Source: Serratia ficaria (GTDB taxonomy: Bacteria > Pseudomonadota > Gammaproteobacteria > Enterobacterales > Enterobacteriaceae). From it: 64,000 bases of DNA. The notes below the pieces were generated by a model. It had not been told where the DNA came from. It made no database searches and saw only the letters and a list, made by a program, of their open reading frames with translations. Made by a program: the position numbers and the translations under genes. The stretch spans positions 124,001 through 188,000 of the forward strand of contig NZ_LT906479.1 in assembly GCF_900187015.1 (NCBI RefSeq), written 5' to 3'. Of this stretch, positions 1 to 10,346 are shown piece after piece; position 1 is the first letter of the stretch; every line of letters starts with the position of its first letter.

Positions 1-52
1 GACGCGCTGGCCGCTGTTGGCCGAATTGGCCCAGACCACGGGGAGCCGCTGA
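1..52 (+). CDS. bcsR: BcsR C-terminal end (partial)
   Basis: The window opens inside a reading frame that ends at TGA 50-52. Its last residues read TRWPLLAELAQTTGSR, very like the end of E. coli BcsR (YhjR), which closes on a similar RWPLLAEFAQ stretch. BcsR is a small cytosolic protein of about 60 residues that works with BcsQ to stabilise and regulate the cellulose synthase complex. Only about 16 codons are visible. The stop lies 3 bases before the bcsQ ATG, so the two genes are translated from one message. Confidence 0.75.
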   Translation, partial: TRWPLLAELAQTTGSR

Positions 53-55
53 CCT

Positions 56-793
56 ATGCCGGTGATTGCGCTGCAAGGGGTGCGGGGCGGAATGGGCACG
101 ACGTCGGTCACGGCGGCGCTCGCCTGGGCGCTGCGGCAGCTGGGGGAGTCGGTGCTGGCGATCGATTTCTCGCCGGACAACCTGCTGCGTCTGCATTTCA
201 ATACGCCATTCGAGCTGGCGCGCGGCTGGGCCCGCGCGGAGCGGGACGGCGAAAGCTGGGCCGCAGGCGCGATGCGCTATGATGAAAACCTCGATTTTTT
301 GCCCTTTGGCCGCCTAAACCCAGCGGAACGGCTGGATGTGCAGCAACAGTGTCTGGATAACCCCGGCCGCTGGCGAGACAACCTGGCGCAGCTGGTTGCC
401 GGCGCGCGGCACCGCTGGATCCTGCTGGACGCGCCCGCCGGAGACGGCGTGCTGGCGCAGCAGGCGCTGCGGCTTGCCGACTGCGTGTTCGTGCTGCTTA
501 ACCCCGATGCCAACTGCCAGGTGCGCCTTCATCAACAGGCGCTGCCGGAAGGCTGCCGCTTCCTGATCAATCATTATTCCTCGGCCAGCCGGCTGCAGCA
601 GGATCTGCACCAGTTGTGGCTGCAAACCCTGAGCGGCCTGCTGCCGGTGGTGATCCATCGCGATGAGGCGCTGGCGGAAGCGCTGGCGGTGAAGCAGCCG
701 CTGGGAGAATACCGCCCCGAAAGCCTGGCGGCGGACGAAGTGCTGACGCTGGCCAACTGGTGTCTGATCAACCTGAAGGGCGAGGCGCCATGA
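56..793 (+). CDS. bcsQ: BcsQ, MinD/ParA-like ATPase of the cellulose synthase complex
   Basis: BcsQ is a SIMIBI-class cytosolic ATPase needed for cellulose secretion and for polar placement of the Bcs machinery in enterobacteria. The 245-residue product starts with a deviant P-loop, GVRGGMGTTS at residues 8-17, in the place and style of the E. coli protein (about 250 residues). The conserved DNLLRL segment follows about 30 residues later. The ATG at 56 comes 3 bases after the bcsR stop, and the gene ends in an ATGA overlap with bcsA, which indicates translational coupling. The identification rests on family resemblance plus operon context and is firm. Confidence 0.95.
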   Translation: MPVIALQGVRGGMGTTSVTAALAWALRQLGESVLAIDFSPDNLLRLHFNTPFELARGWARAERDGESWAAGAMRYDENLDFLPFGRLNPAERLDVQQQCLDNPGRWRDNLAQLVAGARHRWILLDAPAGDGVLAQQALRLADCVFVLLNPDANCQVRLHQQALPEGCRFLINHYSSASRLQQDLHQLWLQTLSGLLPVVIHRDEALAEALAVKQPLGEYRPESLAADEVLTLANWCLINLKGEAP

Positions 794-3393
794 GCCGGGT
801 GCTGAGCCTGCTGCTGGTGCCGCCGGTCCGTCAGGCGGTGCAGGCGCGCTATCGCGGCTATCGCCGCCAGGGCTCGTCGGCGCCGACCGCCTTTTTCACC
901 GCGCTGCTGGCGGCGCTCGGCTGGCTGTTCCTGCGGTTTGAATCCCCGGCCTGGCGGCGCGTGCGCGCCGGCCGCGCCTATTGGTTCCCGCATTTGTCCG
1001 CCGAACGGCCGCGACCGGCGGACGGGGTACGCTATTTGCTGCAGGGCCTGTGGCTGCTGCTGTTTCGCAGCGGCCGCGCGCCGATGGGGCGCCATTATTT
1101 TGCCGGCTGGCGTCGGCTGCAGCTGCGCTACGCCCACTGGCTGCAAAGCATTCCGCAGCGTTTGGCCGGCGCCGGCGTCGAGCAACGCTCGGTGGAGCGC
1201 CTGAGCCGCCTGAGCCGCGGCATGCGGCGCGCGCTGTTTGTCCTGGTGAGCGTGCTGGCGGCGATCCTCGCCCTGCTGTGCATCTCCCAGCCGTTCGACC
1301 TGTCGGCGCAATTGGTGTTTGTGCTGCTGCTGTGGGGGATAGCGATGGTGGTGCGGCGCGTGCCGGGGCGCCTGCCGGGCCTGATGCTGATCGTGCTGTC
1401 GCTGACCGTCTCCTGCCGCTACCTGTGGTGGCGCTACACCGCCACGCTCAACTGGGATGATCCGCTGAGCCTGACCTGCGGCCTGCTGCTGCTGGCGGCG
1501 GAAACCTATGCCTGGGTGGTGCTGGTGCTGGGCTATTTCCAGACCCTCTGGCCGCTCAACCGCCAGCCGGTGCCGCTGCCTGCCGACAGCGCAAACTGGC
1601 CGACCGTCGATCTGCTGGTGCCGACCTACAACGAGGATCTGGCGGTGGTGAAACCCACCCTCTATGCGGCGCTGGGCATCGACTGGCCGAAAGACAAGAT
1701 CGGCATTTACCTGCTCGACGACGGCAATCGCCCGGAGTTTCGGGCGTTTGCCGAAGAGATCGGCGTGAAGTACATCGCCCGGCCGACCCATGAGCACGCC
1801 AAGGCCGGCAACATCAACCATGCGTTGAAGCAGGCGACCGGCGAATTCGTGGCGATTTTCGACTGCGACCACGTGCCGACGCGTTCTTTCCTGCAGCTGA
1901 CCATGGGCTGGTTCTTCAAGGACAAAAAGCTGGCGATGCTGCAGACGCCGCACCATTTCTTCTCGCCTGACCCGTTCGAACGCAACCTCGGGCGATTCCG
2001 CCAGACGCCGAACGAAGGCACGCTGTTTTACGGCCTGGTGCAGGACGGCAACGATATGTGGGACGCCACCTTCTTCTGCGGCTCCTGCGCCATTCTGCGC
2101 CGCAGCGCGCTGGACGAGATCGGCGGCATCGCGGTGGAAACCGTGACCGAAGACGCCCATACCTCGCTGCGCCTGCACCGGCGCGGGCACACCTCGGCCT
2201 ATATCCGCATTCCGCAAGCCGCCGGGCTGGCCACCGAGAGCCTGTCGGCGCACATCGGCCAGCGCATTCGCTGGGCGCGCGGCATGGTGCAGATCTTCCG
2301 GCTGGACAACCCGCTGCTGGGCAAGGGGCTGAAGCTGGCGCAGCGCCTGTGTTACGCCAACGCCATGCTGCATTTCCTGTCGGGCATTCCGCGCTTGATC
2401 TTCCTGACGGCGCCGCTGGCGTTTCTGTTGCTGCACGCCTACATCATCTTTGCGCCGGCGCTGGCGATCGCGCTCTACGTGCTGCCGCACATGATCCACG
2501 CCAGCCTGACCAACTCGCGCATCCAGGGCAAATACCGCCACTCGTTCTGGAGTGAAATCTACGAAACGGTGCTGGCGTGGTATATCGCCCGCCCGACCAC
2601 GGTGGCGCTGTTCAACCCGCACAAGGGCAAGTTCAACGTCACCGCCAAAGGCGGACTGGTGGAGGAGGAGCACGTCGACTGGGTGATCACCCGGCCCTAC
2701 ATGTTCCTGGTGGTGCTGAACCTGGCCGGGCTGGCGTTCGGCATCTGGCGGCTGGGCTATGGCCCGGCCGATGAAGTGATGACGGTGATCATCAGCCTGG
2801 TGTGGGTGCTGTATAACATGACCATTCTCGGCGGCGCGGTGGCGGTGGCGGTCGAAGCCAAGCAGGTGCGGCAGTCGCACCGCGTGGAGATCGCCATGCC
2901 GGCCGCGGTGGCGCGCGGCGACGGGCACCTGTTCCCCTGTACGCTGCGCGATTACTCCGATGGCGGCGTGGGGATCGAGATGCGGGTGGCGGACGCCCTG
3001 CAAGACGGCGACAAGGTTTCGCTGCTGCTCAAGCGCGGCCAGCAGGAATACAGCTTCCCGTGCGTGGTGACGCGCGCCTTCGGCAGCAAGGTGGGGGTGC
3101 GCCTGGTCGAGCTGTCCACCCGCGAACACATTGATTTTATTCAGTGCACCTTTGCCCGCGCCGATACCTGGGCGCTGTGGCAGGACGGGTTCCCTGAGGA
3201 CAAGCCGATCGAAAGCCTGCGCGACGTGCTGGCGCTGGGTTTCCGGGGGTATGTGCGTATGGCGGATTACGCCCCGCCGATGGTGCGTGGTCTGCTGGTC
3301 GGCTTGACGTCGCTGATCGCCTGGCTGGCGTCATTTATTCCGCATGGCGTCGGTCGCGATCCGGCATTCTCTCAAAAAGAGACAGTGGGTTAG
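790..3393 (+). CDS. bcsA: BcsA, cellulose synthase catalytic subunit (UDP-forming)
   Basis: BcsA polymerises UDP-glucose into beta-1,4-glucan at the inner membrane and pushes the chain through its own channel. I chose ATG 790 (867 residues; E. coli has 872) because it overlaps the bcsQ stop; an upstream in-frame ATG at 760 lies inside bcsQ. All GT2 synthase signatures are present: DDG at 310-312, the DxD-type D358-C-D360, TED at 453-455, the QxxRW-type QRIRW at 491-495, and the FNVTAK gating loop from about 615. The PilZ domain begins with RQSHR at 694-698 and continues to a DYSDGG motif, so c-di-GMP activation is expected. Hydrophobic segments flank the catalytic domain. The first ~150 residues form an Arg-rich N-terminal extension. 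Confidence 0.98.
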   Translation: MSRVLSLLLVPPVRQAVQARYRGYRRQGSSAPTAFFTALLAALGWLFLRFESPAWRRVRAGRAYWFPHLSAERPRPADGVRYLLQGLWLLLFRSGRAPMGRHYFAGWRRLQLRYAHWLQSIPQRLAGAGVEQRSVERLSRLSRGMRRALFVLVSVLAAILALLCISQPFDLSAQLVFVLLLWGIAMVVRRVPGRLPGLMLIVLSLTVSCRYLWWRYTATLNWDDPLSLTCGLLLLAAETYAWVVLVLGYFQTLWPLNRQPVPLPADSANWPTVDLLVPTYNEDLAVVKPTLYAALGIDWPKDKIGIYLLDDGNRPEFRAFAEEIGVKYIARPTHEHAKAGNINHALKQATGEFVAIFDCDHVPTRSFLQLTMGWFFKDKKLAMLQTPHHFFSPDPFERNLGRFRQTPNEGTLFYGLVQDGNDMWDATFFCGSCAILRRSALDEIGGIAVETVTEDAHTSLRLHRRGHTSAYIRIPQAAGLATESLSAHIGQRIRWARGMVQIFRLDNPLLGKGLKLAQRLCYANAMLHFLSGIPRLIFLTAPLAFLLLHAYIIFAPALAIALYVLPHMIHASLTNSRIQGKYRHSFWSEIYETVLAWYIARPTTVALFNPHKGKFNVTAKGGLVEEEHVDWVITRPYMFLVVLNLAGLAFGIWRLGYGPADEVMTVIISLVWVLYNMTILGGAVAVAVEAKQVRQSHRVEIAMPAAVARGDGHLFPCTLRDYSDGGVGIEMRVADALQDGDKVSLLLKRGQQEYSFPCVVTRAFGSKVGVRLVELSTREHIDFIQCTFARADTWALWQDGFPEDKPIESLRDVLALGFRGYVRMADYAPPMVRGLLVGLTSLIAWLASFIPHGVGRDPAFSQKETVG

Positions 3394-3456
3394 CTGCGAG
3401 TTCAAACCGCCCGCTCACTTGCCCGGTGAACAGGCTCCAACATTGATGATGATACG

Positions 3457-5745
3457 ATGACGAGAAAAATAACCTGGTTTACCGCTCTGGCCTTAGGCAT
3501 CAGTACCTTGTCGCAGGCCGAAACCGCCGCCGCGCCGGTCGCCGCACCCGCCGATGCGGCGGTCACCGCGCCGCTGGGCATCAGCGCGCCGCAGGATCCG
3601 AACGCGCCGGTGCGCGACGTGCAGCTGCCGTTTGCGCAGATTGCGCCGCCGCCGGGCACCTTTACCCTGCGCGGCACCCGGCCGGACGGGCAGATAGAAT
3701 TCGGCGTGCGCAGCGACGAGGTGGTGTCGCAGGCGCTGCTCGATCTGGAGTTTACGCCGTCGCCGGCGCTGATCCCGGTCGAATCCCACGTCAAGGTGTA
3801 CCTGAACGATGAGCTGATGGGGGTGACCACCCTCGCCAAAGAGCAGTTGGGTAAACCCAATCGCATCCAGATACCGATCGATCCGCGCTACATCACCGAT
3901 TTTAACCGCGTGCGGCTGGTGTTCGTCGGCCACTATCAAAATATCTGCGAAAACCCGGCCAGCACCGTGCTGTGGCTGGACGTCAGCAAGTCCAGCGCAT
4001 TGAAGCTGCGCTTCCAGACGCTGCCGGTGAAGAATGAACTTTCGCACTTCCCCGAGCCGTTTTTCGACAGCCGCGACAACCGGCCGTTGACGCTGCCGAT
4101 GGTGTTCGCCGGCCAGCCGGATCTCACCCAGCAGCGCGCGGCGGGCATGCTGGCTTCCTGGTTCGGCAGCAAGGCGCAGTGGCGCGGCCAGTCATTCCCG
4201 ACGCTGTACAACAAGCTGCCCGAGCAGCACGCCATCGTATTCGCCACCAATCGGCAGCGCCCGGATTTCCTGCGCGACTACCCGCCGGTCGACGGGCCGA
4301 CGGTGGAGATGATCAGCCACCCGGATAACCCGTACATCAAGCTGCTGCTGGTGCAGGGCCGCGATGACGACGATTTGGTCACCGCGGTGAAAGGCATCGC
4401 GCAGGGCAACATCCTGTTCCGCGGCCAGAATGTCACGGTGGACAAGGTGGAGCAGCTGGCGCCGCGCCAACCGTATGACGCGCCGAACTGGGTGCGCACC
4501 GATCGGCCGATGACCTTCGCCGAGCTGCAGCAATATGCCGAACAGCTGCAGACCAGCGGCATTGAGCCTAGCCCGATCTCGTTGACCATGAACCTGCCGC
4601 CGGACCTGTTCCTGATCCGCAGCGCCGGCATCGACATGCACCTGAAATACCGCTACACCGCGCCGCGCATTCAGGACGGTTCGCGTCTGAGCGTGAGCCT
4701 GAACAACCAGTTCGTGCAGGCCTACTCGCTGGTGCCGGAACACGAACAGGGTGCGCAACTGCTGCGCTTGCCGCTGACCCAGGGGCTGCTCGACTCCGAC
4801 AAGAACGTCAATATCCCGGCGTTGCGGCTGGGGGCCACCAACCAGCTGCGTTTCGACTTCGATTACACCACGCTGCTGGCCAGCGGCGCCGAGGGGCGCT
4901 GTGAAACCTATTCCTTCACCCAGAACCATGCGGTGATCGACGGCGCGTCGACCATCGATTTCTCCGGTTACCGTCACTTCATGGCGATGCCGGATCTGCG
5001 CGCCTTCGCCAACGCCGGCTTCCCGTTCAGCCGCCTGGCGGACCTGTCGCAAACGCTGGTGCTGGTGAATCAGAAGCCGCAGCCGGCGCAGGTTAGCGCG
5101 TTGCTGAATGCGCTGGGGGTGATCGGCGCCCAGACCGGTTACCCGGCGCTGGCGATGACGCTGAGCGACGACTGGTCGCAGGCCCGGGAGCGCGACGCCG
5201 ATATTCTGATGGTCGGCACCATCCCGCCGGAGCTGCGTGACGACCAGAAAATCAGCCTGTTGGTGGACGCTACCCAGAGCTGGGTGAAACAACCCACCCG
5301 CCAACCGGCGTTGCCGAGCATGGAGGTGCTGGCGGATGACGCCCGGCCGGACAGCAAAACCACCGTCAGCTCCGAAGGCGCGATGTCGGCGATCATCGGC
5401 GTGCAGTCGCCGTTTAACGATCAGCGCAGCATAGTGGCGCTGCTGGCCGACAGCCCGCGCGGTTATGAATTGCTGAACAATGCCCTGCTGGACAGCGGCA
5501 AGCGCGCCGCGGTGTTCGGCTCGGTGGCGGTGATCCGCGAATCGGGGGTCAACAGCCTGCGGGTCGGCGATATTTACTACGTCGGCCATTTGCCGTGGTG
5601 GGAACGCATCTGGCATGCGCTGTCCACTCATCCGGTGCTGCTGGCGGCGATCGCGGCGATCCTGGTGGTGATCCTGGCGCTGATGCTGTGGCGCGGTCTG
5701 AAAGCCTTCAGCCGTCGTCGTCTGGCGCCTGAAGACCGGGATTGA
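3457..5745 (+). CDS. bcsB: BcsB, periplasmic cellulose synthase subunit
   Basis: BcsB is the membrane-anchored periplasmic partner of BcsA; it guides the emerging glucan chain and its C-terminal helix is required for BcsA activity. The 762-residue product has an N-terminal signal peptide ending near SQAETAA, an Ala/Pro-rich linker, the long carbohydrate-binding and flavodoxin-like body, and one C-terminal transmembrane helix (about 725-748) followed by a basic tail. This matches the family layout (E. coli about 779). It begins 63 bases after bcsA. The stop is 14 bases before the bcsZ start used here. Confidence 0.97.
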   Translation: MTRKITWFTALALGISTLSQAETAAAPVAAPADAAVTAPLGISAPQDPNAPVRDVQLPFAQIAPPPGTFTLRGTRPDGQIEFGVRSDEVVSQALLDLEFTPSPALIPVESHVKVYLNDELMGVTTLAKEQLGKPNRIQIPIDPRYITDFNRVRLVFVGHYQNICENPASTVLWLDVSKSSALKLRFQTLPVKNELSHFPEPFFDSRDNRPLTLPMVFAGQPDLTQQRAAGMLASWFGSKAQWRGQSFPTLYNKLPEQHAIVFATNRQRPDFLRDYPPVDGPTVEMISHPDNPYIKLLLVQGRDDDDLVTAVKGIAQGNILFRGQNVTVDKVEQLAPRQPYDAPNWVRTDRPMTFAELQQYAEQLQTSGIEPSPISLTMNLPPDLFLIRSAGIDMHLKYRYTAPRIQDGSRLSVSLNNQFVQAYSLVPEHEQGAQLLRLPLTQGLLDSDKNVNIPALRLGATNQLRFDFDYTTLLASGAEGRCETYSFTQNHAVIDGASTIDFSGYRHFMAMPDLRAFANAGFPFSRLADLSQTLVLVNQKPQPAQVSALLNALGVIGAQTGYPALAMTLSDDWSQARERDADILMVGTIPPELRDDQKISLLVDATQSWVKQPTRQPALPSMEVLADDARPDSKTTVSSEGAMSAIIGVQSPFNDQRSIVALLADSPRGYELLNNALLDSGKRAAVFGSVAVIRESGVNSLRVGDIYYVGHLPWWERIWHALSTHPVLLAAIAAILVVILALMLWRGLKAFSRRRLAPEDRD

Positions 5746-5759
5746 CGGCGGTGAGCGCG

Positions 5760-6863
5760 ATGCTGCAACGCCTGTCGCTGAGCATGCTGCTGCTGTGCGC
5801 CTTCGGCGCGGCGGCGGCCTGCGAGTGGCCGGGCTGGCAAGAGTACAAGCAGTTTTATATCAGCGAACAGGGGCGGGTGATCGATCCGAGCAGCCCCAAT
5901 AAAATCACCACCTCGGAAGGCCAGAGCTACGGCCTGTTTTTCGCGCTGGTGGCCAACGATCGGCCGACCTTCGATCGGCTGTTGAGCTGGACGGAGAACA
6001 ACCTGGCGGCGGGCGATCTCAGCGCCCGTTTGCCCGCCTGGCTATGGGGCGAGGCCGACGACAAGCAGTGGAAGGTGCTGGACGCCAACTCGGCGTCGGA
6101 CGCCGATCTGTGGATCGCCTATAACCTGCTCGAGGCCGGCCGCCTGTGGCAGAGCCGGCGTTACCAAACGCTGGGCACCCTGCTGCTGCAGCGCATCGGC
6201 CGCGAGGAAGTGGCCGATATTCCGGGGCTGGGGCTGATGCTGCTGCCGGGCAAGGTGGGGTTTGCGGCGGAAGATCGCTGGCGGTTGAACCCAAGCTACC
6301 TGCCGCCGCAGCTGCTGGCGCGCTTCGCCGCGCTGAACGGCCCGTGGCGGGCGATGCGCCAGACCAATCAGCGGCTGTGGCTGGAAACCGCGCCGCACGG
6401 CTTCTCGCCGGACTGGGCGGTATGGCAGGTCGGCAAAGGCTGGCAGCCGGATACCGTCAAACCCAACGTCGGCAGCTATGACGCCATTCGGGTTTATCTG
6501 TGGGCCGGCATGCTGGCGGACGACGATGACCACAAGGCGGCGCTGCTCAAACGGTTCCAACCGATGGCGCAGCTGACCGCGCAGCGGGGCGTTCCGCCGG
6601 AAAAAACCGATACCGCCAGCGGCAAAACCACCGGCGATGGCCCGGTGGGCTTCGCCGCCTCGATGCTGCCGATGCTGGCCGCGCAGCCCGAGGCGCTGGC
6701 GGCGCAGCGCCAACGCATCAGCGATCGCCCGCCGGGCGACGACGCCTATTTCAGCGCCTCGCTGACGCTGTTCGGTCAGGGATGGGATCAACAACGTTAT
6801 CGTTTTAATCGTCAGGGTGAACTTCAACCCTCCTGGGACGGCCAATGCGCAACTTCAAAATAA
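5760..6863 (+). CDS. bcsZ: BcsZ, periplasmic endo-1,4-beta-glucanase (GH8)
   Basis: BcsZ trims cellulose in the periplasm and is required for, or tunes, normal export. I chose ATG 5760, which gives 367 residues (E. coli 368) and a clean signal peptide ending in GAAAA before CEWPGW. In-frame GTG 5751 and TTG 5742 would only lengthen the leader, and a GGTGAG stretch suits 5760. The GH8 acid is E53 in TTSEGQSYG and the family base is D241 in SYDAIRVY. The last 19 bases overlap bcsC, so BcsC translation is probably coupled. Confidence 0.96.
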   Translation: MLQRLSLSMLLLCAFGAAAACEWPGWQEYKQFYISEQGRVIDPSSPNKITTSEGQSYGLFFALVANDRPTFDRLLSWTENNLAAGDLSARLPAWLWGEADDKQWKVLDANSASDADLWIAYNLLEAGRLWQSRRYQTLGTLLLQRIGREEVADIPGLGLMLLPGKVGFAAEDRWRLNPSYLPPQLLARFAALNGPWRAMRQTNQRLWLETAPHGFSPDWAVWQVGKGWQPDTVKPNVGSYDAIRVYLWAGMLADDDDHKAALLKRFQPMAQLTAQRGVPPEKTDTASGKTTGDGPVGFAASMLPMLAAQPEALAAQRQRISDRPPGDDAYFSASLTLFGQGWDQQRYRFNRQGELQPSWDGQCATSK

Positions 6864-9800
6864 CCTGGCTGGGTTTGATCCCATTGAGTCTGGCGATGCT
6901 GCCGCAGGCGCGCGCCGCGGAGGCCGTAGCGCCGGAGCAGTGGCTGCTGGAGCAGGTGCGCATTGGCGAGGCCGGCAATAAGGAAGAGCTGGTGCGCCAG
7001 TCGCTGTACCGGCTCGAAATGATGGATCCGAACAACCCCGAGGTGATCGCCGCGCGCATGCGGCTGGCGTTGCGCCAGGGCAATCAGGCGCTGGCGCAGC
7101 AGCAGCTGGACAAGCTGAAGCGCCTCGCGCCGCAGTCCGGCGCCTACCGTCAGGCGGAAATGAACATGCTGCTGACCCAGCCGGAGACCCGCCAGAAACT
7201 GCAGCAGGCGCGGCTGATGGCCACCGCCGGGCGCTTGCCGGAGGCGAAGGCGCAGTACGATGCGCTGTTCCGCGGCGAGCCGCCGACGCTCGACCTGGCG
7301 GTGGAGTACTGGCGGCTGGTGGCGCGTCTGCCGGGGCAAGAGGCGAAGGCGCTGAAACAGCTGCAGGCGCTGGACCAACAGTATTCCGGCAACGTGGCGC
7401 TGCGCATGTCGCTGGCGCGCATGTTGTTCAGCCAGGATCGCGATGCGCAGGCCTATGACCTGCTGCAAAAAATCGCCGCCGATCCGGCCGGACGCGGCGA
7501 CGCCGCCGACCTGTGGCTGGATAAGGTCAAGGCGATGCCGGTCAGCCCGCAAAGCGTGGCGGCGCTCAACCGTTTTCTCGGCGTGTTCTATACCGGCGAT
7601 CGGGCGACCGACGCCCGCGAAGAGCTGGCCCGGCAGCAGAAGCTGTTGGCCGATCCGGCCTATCAGGCGCGGGTGCGCGGGCTGGCGCAGGTGGACAAGG
7701 GCGGCAGCCGGGCGGCGATCCCGGCGCTGAAAAAAGCGCTGGCGGCCGCGCCGAACGACGGCGAAGTGCTGGGGGCGCTGGGGCAGGCCTATTCGCGGGC
7801 CGGCAATCGCCCGCAGGCGCTGAAGCTGTATCGTCAGGCGCTGGAGGCCGACAAGGACGGTTACAGCAGCGGCAAATGGCGCAGCCTGATCAAGAGCACC
7901 GGCTACTGGCTGGCGATCGACGAAGGCGACAAGGCGCTGCAGGCCGGCAATCTGGCGCTGGCGCGCCAGAAGTACCAGCAGGCGCGGCAGATTGACGGCA
8001 CCGACGGCGACGCCTTGATTGGCCTGGGCGACGTGGCGGTGGCGAGCAACGACGACGCGGCGGCGGAAGGTTTCTATCGGCAGGCGCTGCGGCGCGATCC
8101 CGGCAACGGCAGCGCGCTGCGCGGGCTGGTGAATATTTATCAGCGTCAGTCGCCGGAGAAGGCGCTGGCCTATCTCAACGGCCTGCCGCGCAGTCAGCAA
8201 AACAAGCTGCGCAGCACCCTCGACGGCCTGCAGCTCGATATGCTCAAGCGACAGGCGGAGGCGTTGGCGGAACAACGGCAGTGGCACCAGGCGGCGGAAA
8301 AGTACCGCCGCGCCCAGCAGAGGGATCCCGACGATGTCTGGCTGACCTACCGTTACGCCCAGACTTTGCGCCAGGCCGGGCAGCCGCAGCAGGCGGACGC
8401 GCTGTTCCGCCGGCTGGCGCAGCGGCAGCGCGCCAATCCCCAGCAGGCCTATGCCTACGCGCTCTATCTCTCCGGCAGCGACCGCGACCCGCAGGCGCTG
8501 GCGCAGTTGCATACGCTGCCCGCCGCGCAGTGGAACGACAATATGCGCGAGCTGGCGCAGCGGCTGAAAATGCAGGCGACGCTCGAGCACGCCGAACGGC
8601 TGCGCGCCGCGGGCGATGAGCCGGCGGCGGTGGCCTATCTGCGGCGGCAGCCGGCGGATACCCGCATCGATCTGCTGCTGGCCGACTGGGCGCTGGCGCG
8701 CGGAGAATATGCGGCGGCGCTGGCCGACTACCAGCGGGTGCGGCAGCGCGAACCGAACAACCCCGACGCGCGCCTGGGCGAAGTTGAAGCTTATGTGGCG
8801 CAGGGGCGCCTGAGCGAGGCGCGCCGGCGGCTGCAAACCGAGCCGCCGCAACAGGCGCGGACGATCAACACGGAACGGCGGGTCGCCAACGCCTGGAGCG
8901 CCGTCGGCGAGCCGCAGCGGGCGAGCGCCATCTTCCAGCGTTTGAAAACCGCGGCGGCACGGGAACCCGCCGGCCAGGCGAAGGCGCTGGTGTATCGCGA
9001 CGCCGCCCGGCTGGAACGCGACCGGCGGCAACCGGCGCCGGCGCAGCAGGATTACCGCCAGGCGATGGTGGCCAGCGGCATTACGCCGAGCCTGCCGCAG
9101 GATAATGACGGCTATACCTACCTGACGCGCAACCACCCGGGCGATGACTGGCTGAAGCGGGGCATTCGATCGGATGCGGCGGATTTGTATCGCCAGCAGG
9201 ACGTAAACGTCACGCTCGATCACGACTATTGGCGCTCCAGCGGCAGCGGCGGCATCTCCGATTACCATGCGCACGACACCATGCTGCAGGTGGATATGCC
9301 GCTGTACGACGGACGGGCGTTTTTCCGCACCGACACCGTGCGGCTGGACGCCGGCAGTTTTTCCGACGACGGCAGCGGCAGATACTACGAAACCTTCGGC
9401 ACCTGCGACACCCGGGGCTGCAGCGGCGATGAGCAGCAGAAAACCACCGGCACCAGCGTGGCGGCGGGCTGGAAAAACGATCGCTGGGCCGGGGATATCG
9501 GCACCACGCCGATGGGGTTCGAGGTGGTCGACTGGACCGGCGGCCTGGCTTACAGCGGCGACTGGCGCCATATCGGCTGGACGCTGGCGGCTTCGCGGCG
9601 GCCGATCTCCAGCTCGCTGCTGGCGTTCGGCGGCGCGAAAGACCCGAATACCGGCACCACCTGGGGCGGGGTGCGCGCCACCGGCGTCAGCCTGAGCGGC
9701 AGCTACGATCGCGGTGAGGCGCACGGCGTCTGGGCCGACCTCAGCGCGCACCGGATCACCGGTAAAAACGTGGCGGATAACCAGCGCGAACGCTTGATGG

Positions 9801-10318
9801 CCGGGTATTACTACAAGCTGATCAACGAAGACAACCGCCGCGTGACCGTCGGTCTGAATAGCATGTTGTGGCACTATCAGAAGGATTTGAGCGGCTATTC
9901 CCTGGGCCAGGGCGGTTATTACAGCCCGCAGCAATACATGTCGCTGTCGCTGCCGGTCAACTATCGCCAGCGCACCGAGAACTGGTCGTGGGAGCTGGGC
10001 GGTTCGGTTTCGCTTTCCCATTCGAAAACCGACAGCCAGCGCCGCTACCCGCTGCAGGGGCTGATCCCCGATTCGCTGCCCGACAAGTTTGCGGTCGAGG
10101 ACGGCGGTTCCTCCACCGGCGTCGGTTACACCCTGCGGGCGATCGTCGAGCGGCGTCTCGGGGCGCACTGGACGCTCGGCGCCGGCATCGACATCCAGCA
10201 GGCGAAAGACTATACGCCGAGCCACGCGTTGATTTATCTGCGTTATTCTCTGGCCGGCTGGCAGGGGGATCTCGATCTGCCGCCGCAGCCGCTGACCCCT
10301 TACGCAGACTTCAAGTAA
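6845..10318 (+). CDS. bcsC: BcsC, outer-membrane cellulose export protein with TPR scaffold
   Basis: BcsC takes the glucan through the periplasm and outer membrane. The 1157-residue product has a signal peptide (cleavage near ARAAEA), a long alpha-helical region of tandem TPR units to about residue 760 (rich in A/Q/L/R), and a C-terminal 16-strand-type barrel domain from about 790 to the end with alternating aromatic residues. This is the family layout and size. The start at 6845 lies inside the end of bcsZ. It is the last gene of the cellulose operon here; a hairpin follows about 30 bases later. Confidence 0.96.
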   Translation: MRNFKITWLGLIPLSLAMLPQARAAEAVAPEQWLLEQVRIGEAGNKEELVRQSLYRLEMMDPNNPEVIAARMRLALRQGNQALAQQQLDKLKRLAPQSGAYRQAEMNMLLTQPETRQKLQQARLMATAGRLPEAKAQYDALFRGEPPTLDLAVEYWRLVARLPGQEAKALKQLQALDQQYSGNVALRMSLARMLFSQDRDAQAYDLLQKIAADPAGRGDAADLWLDKVKAMPVSPQSVAALNRFLGVFYTGDRATDAREELARQQKLLADPAYQARVRGLAQVDKGGSRAAIPALKKALAAAPNDGEVLGALGQAYSRAGNRPQALKLYRQALEADKDGYSSGKWRSLIKSTGYWLAIDEGDKALQAGNLALARQKYQQARQIDGTDGDALIGLGDVAVASNDDAAAEGFYRQALRRDPGNGSALRGLVNIYQRQSPEKALAYLNGLPRSQQNKLRSTLDGLQLDMLKRQAEALAEQRQWHQAAEKYRRAQQRDPDDVWLTYRYAQTLRQAGQPQQADALFRRLAQRQRANPQQAYAYALYLSGSDRDPQALAQLHTLPAAQWNDNMRELAQRLKMQATLEHAERLRAAGDEPAAVAYLRRQPADTRIDLLLADWALARGEYAAALADYQRVRQREPNNPDARLGEVEAYVAQGRLSEARRRLQTEPPQQARTINTERRVANAWSAVGEPQRASAIFQRLKTAAAREPAGQAKALVYRDAARLERDRRQPAPAQQDYRQAMVASGITPSLPQDNDGYTYLTRNHPGDDWLKRGIRSDAADLYRQQDVNVTLDHDYWRSSGSGGISDYHAHDTMLQVDMPLYDGRAFFRTDTVRLDAGSFSDDGSGRYYETFGTCDTRGCSGDEQQKTTGTSVAAGWKNDRWAGDIGTTPMGFEVVDWTGGLAYSGDWRHIGWTLAASRRPISSSLLAFGGAKDPNTGTTWGGVRATGVSLSGSYDRGEAHGVWADLSAHRITGKNVADNQRERLMAGYYYKLINEDNRRVTVGLNSMLWHYQKDLSGYSLGQGGYYSPQQYMSLSLPVNYRQRTENWSWELGGSVSLSHSKTDSQRRYPLQGLIPDSLPDKFAVEDGGSSTGVGYTLRAIVERRLGAHWTLGAGIDIQQAKDYTPSHALIYLRYSLAGWQGDLDLPPQPLTPYADFK

Positions 10319-10346
10319 CCGTAATCGGCAAGATTCGGAGTGTCGG

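Noticed and set aside
574..3129. An 851-codon open frame on the minus strand opposite bcsQ-bcsA
   Set aside because: It is opposite well-identified genes, its product is His/Gln/Arg-rich without recognisable domains, and such antisense frames are common in G+C-rich DNA.
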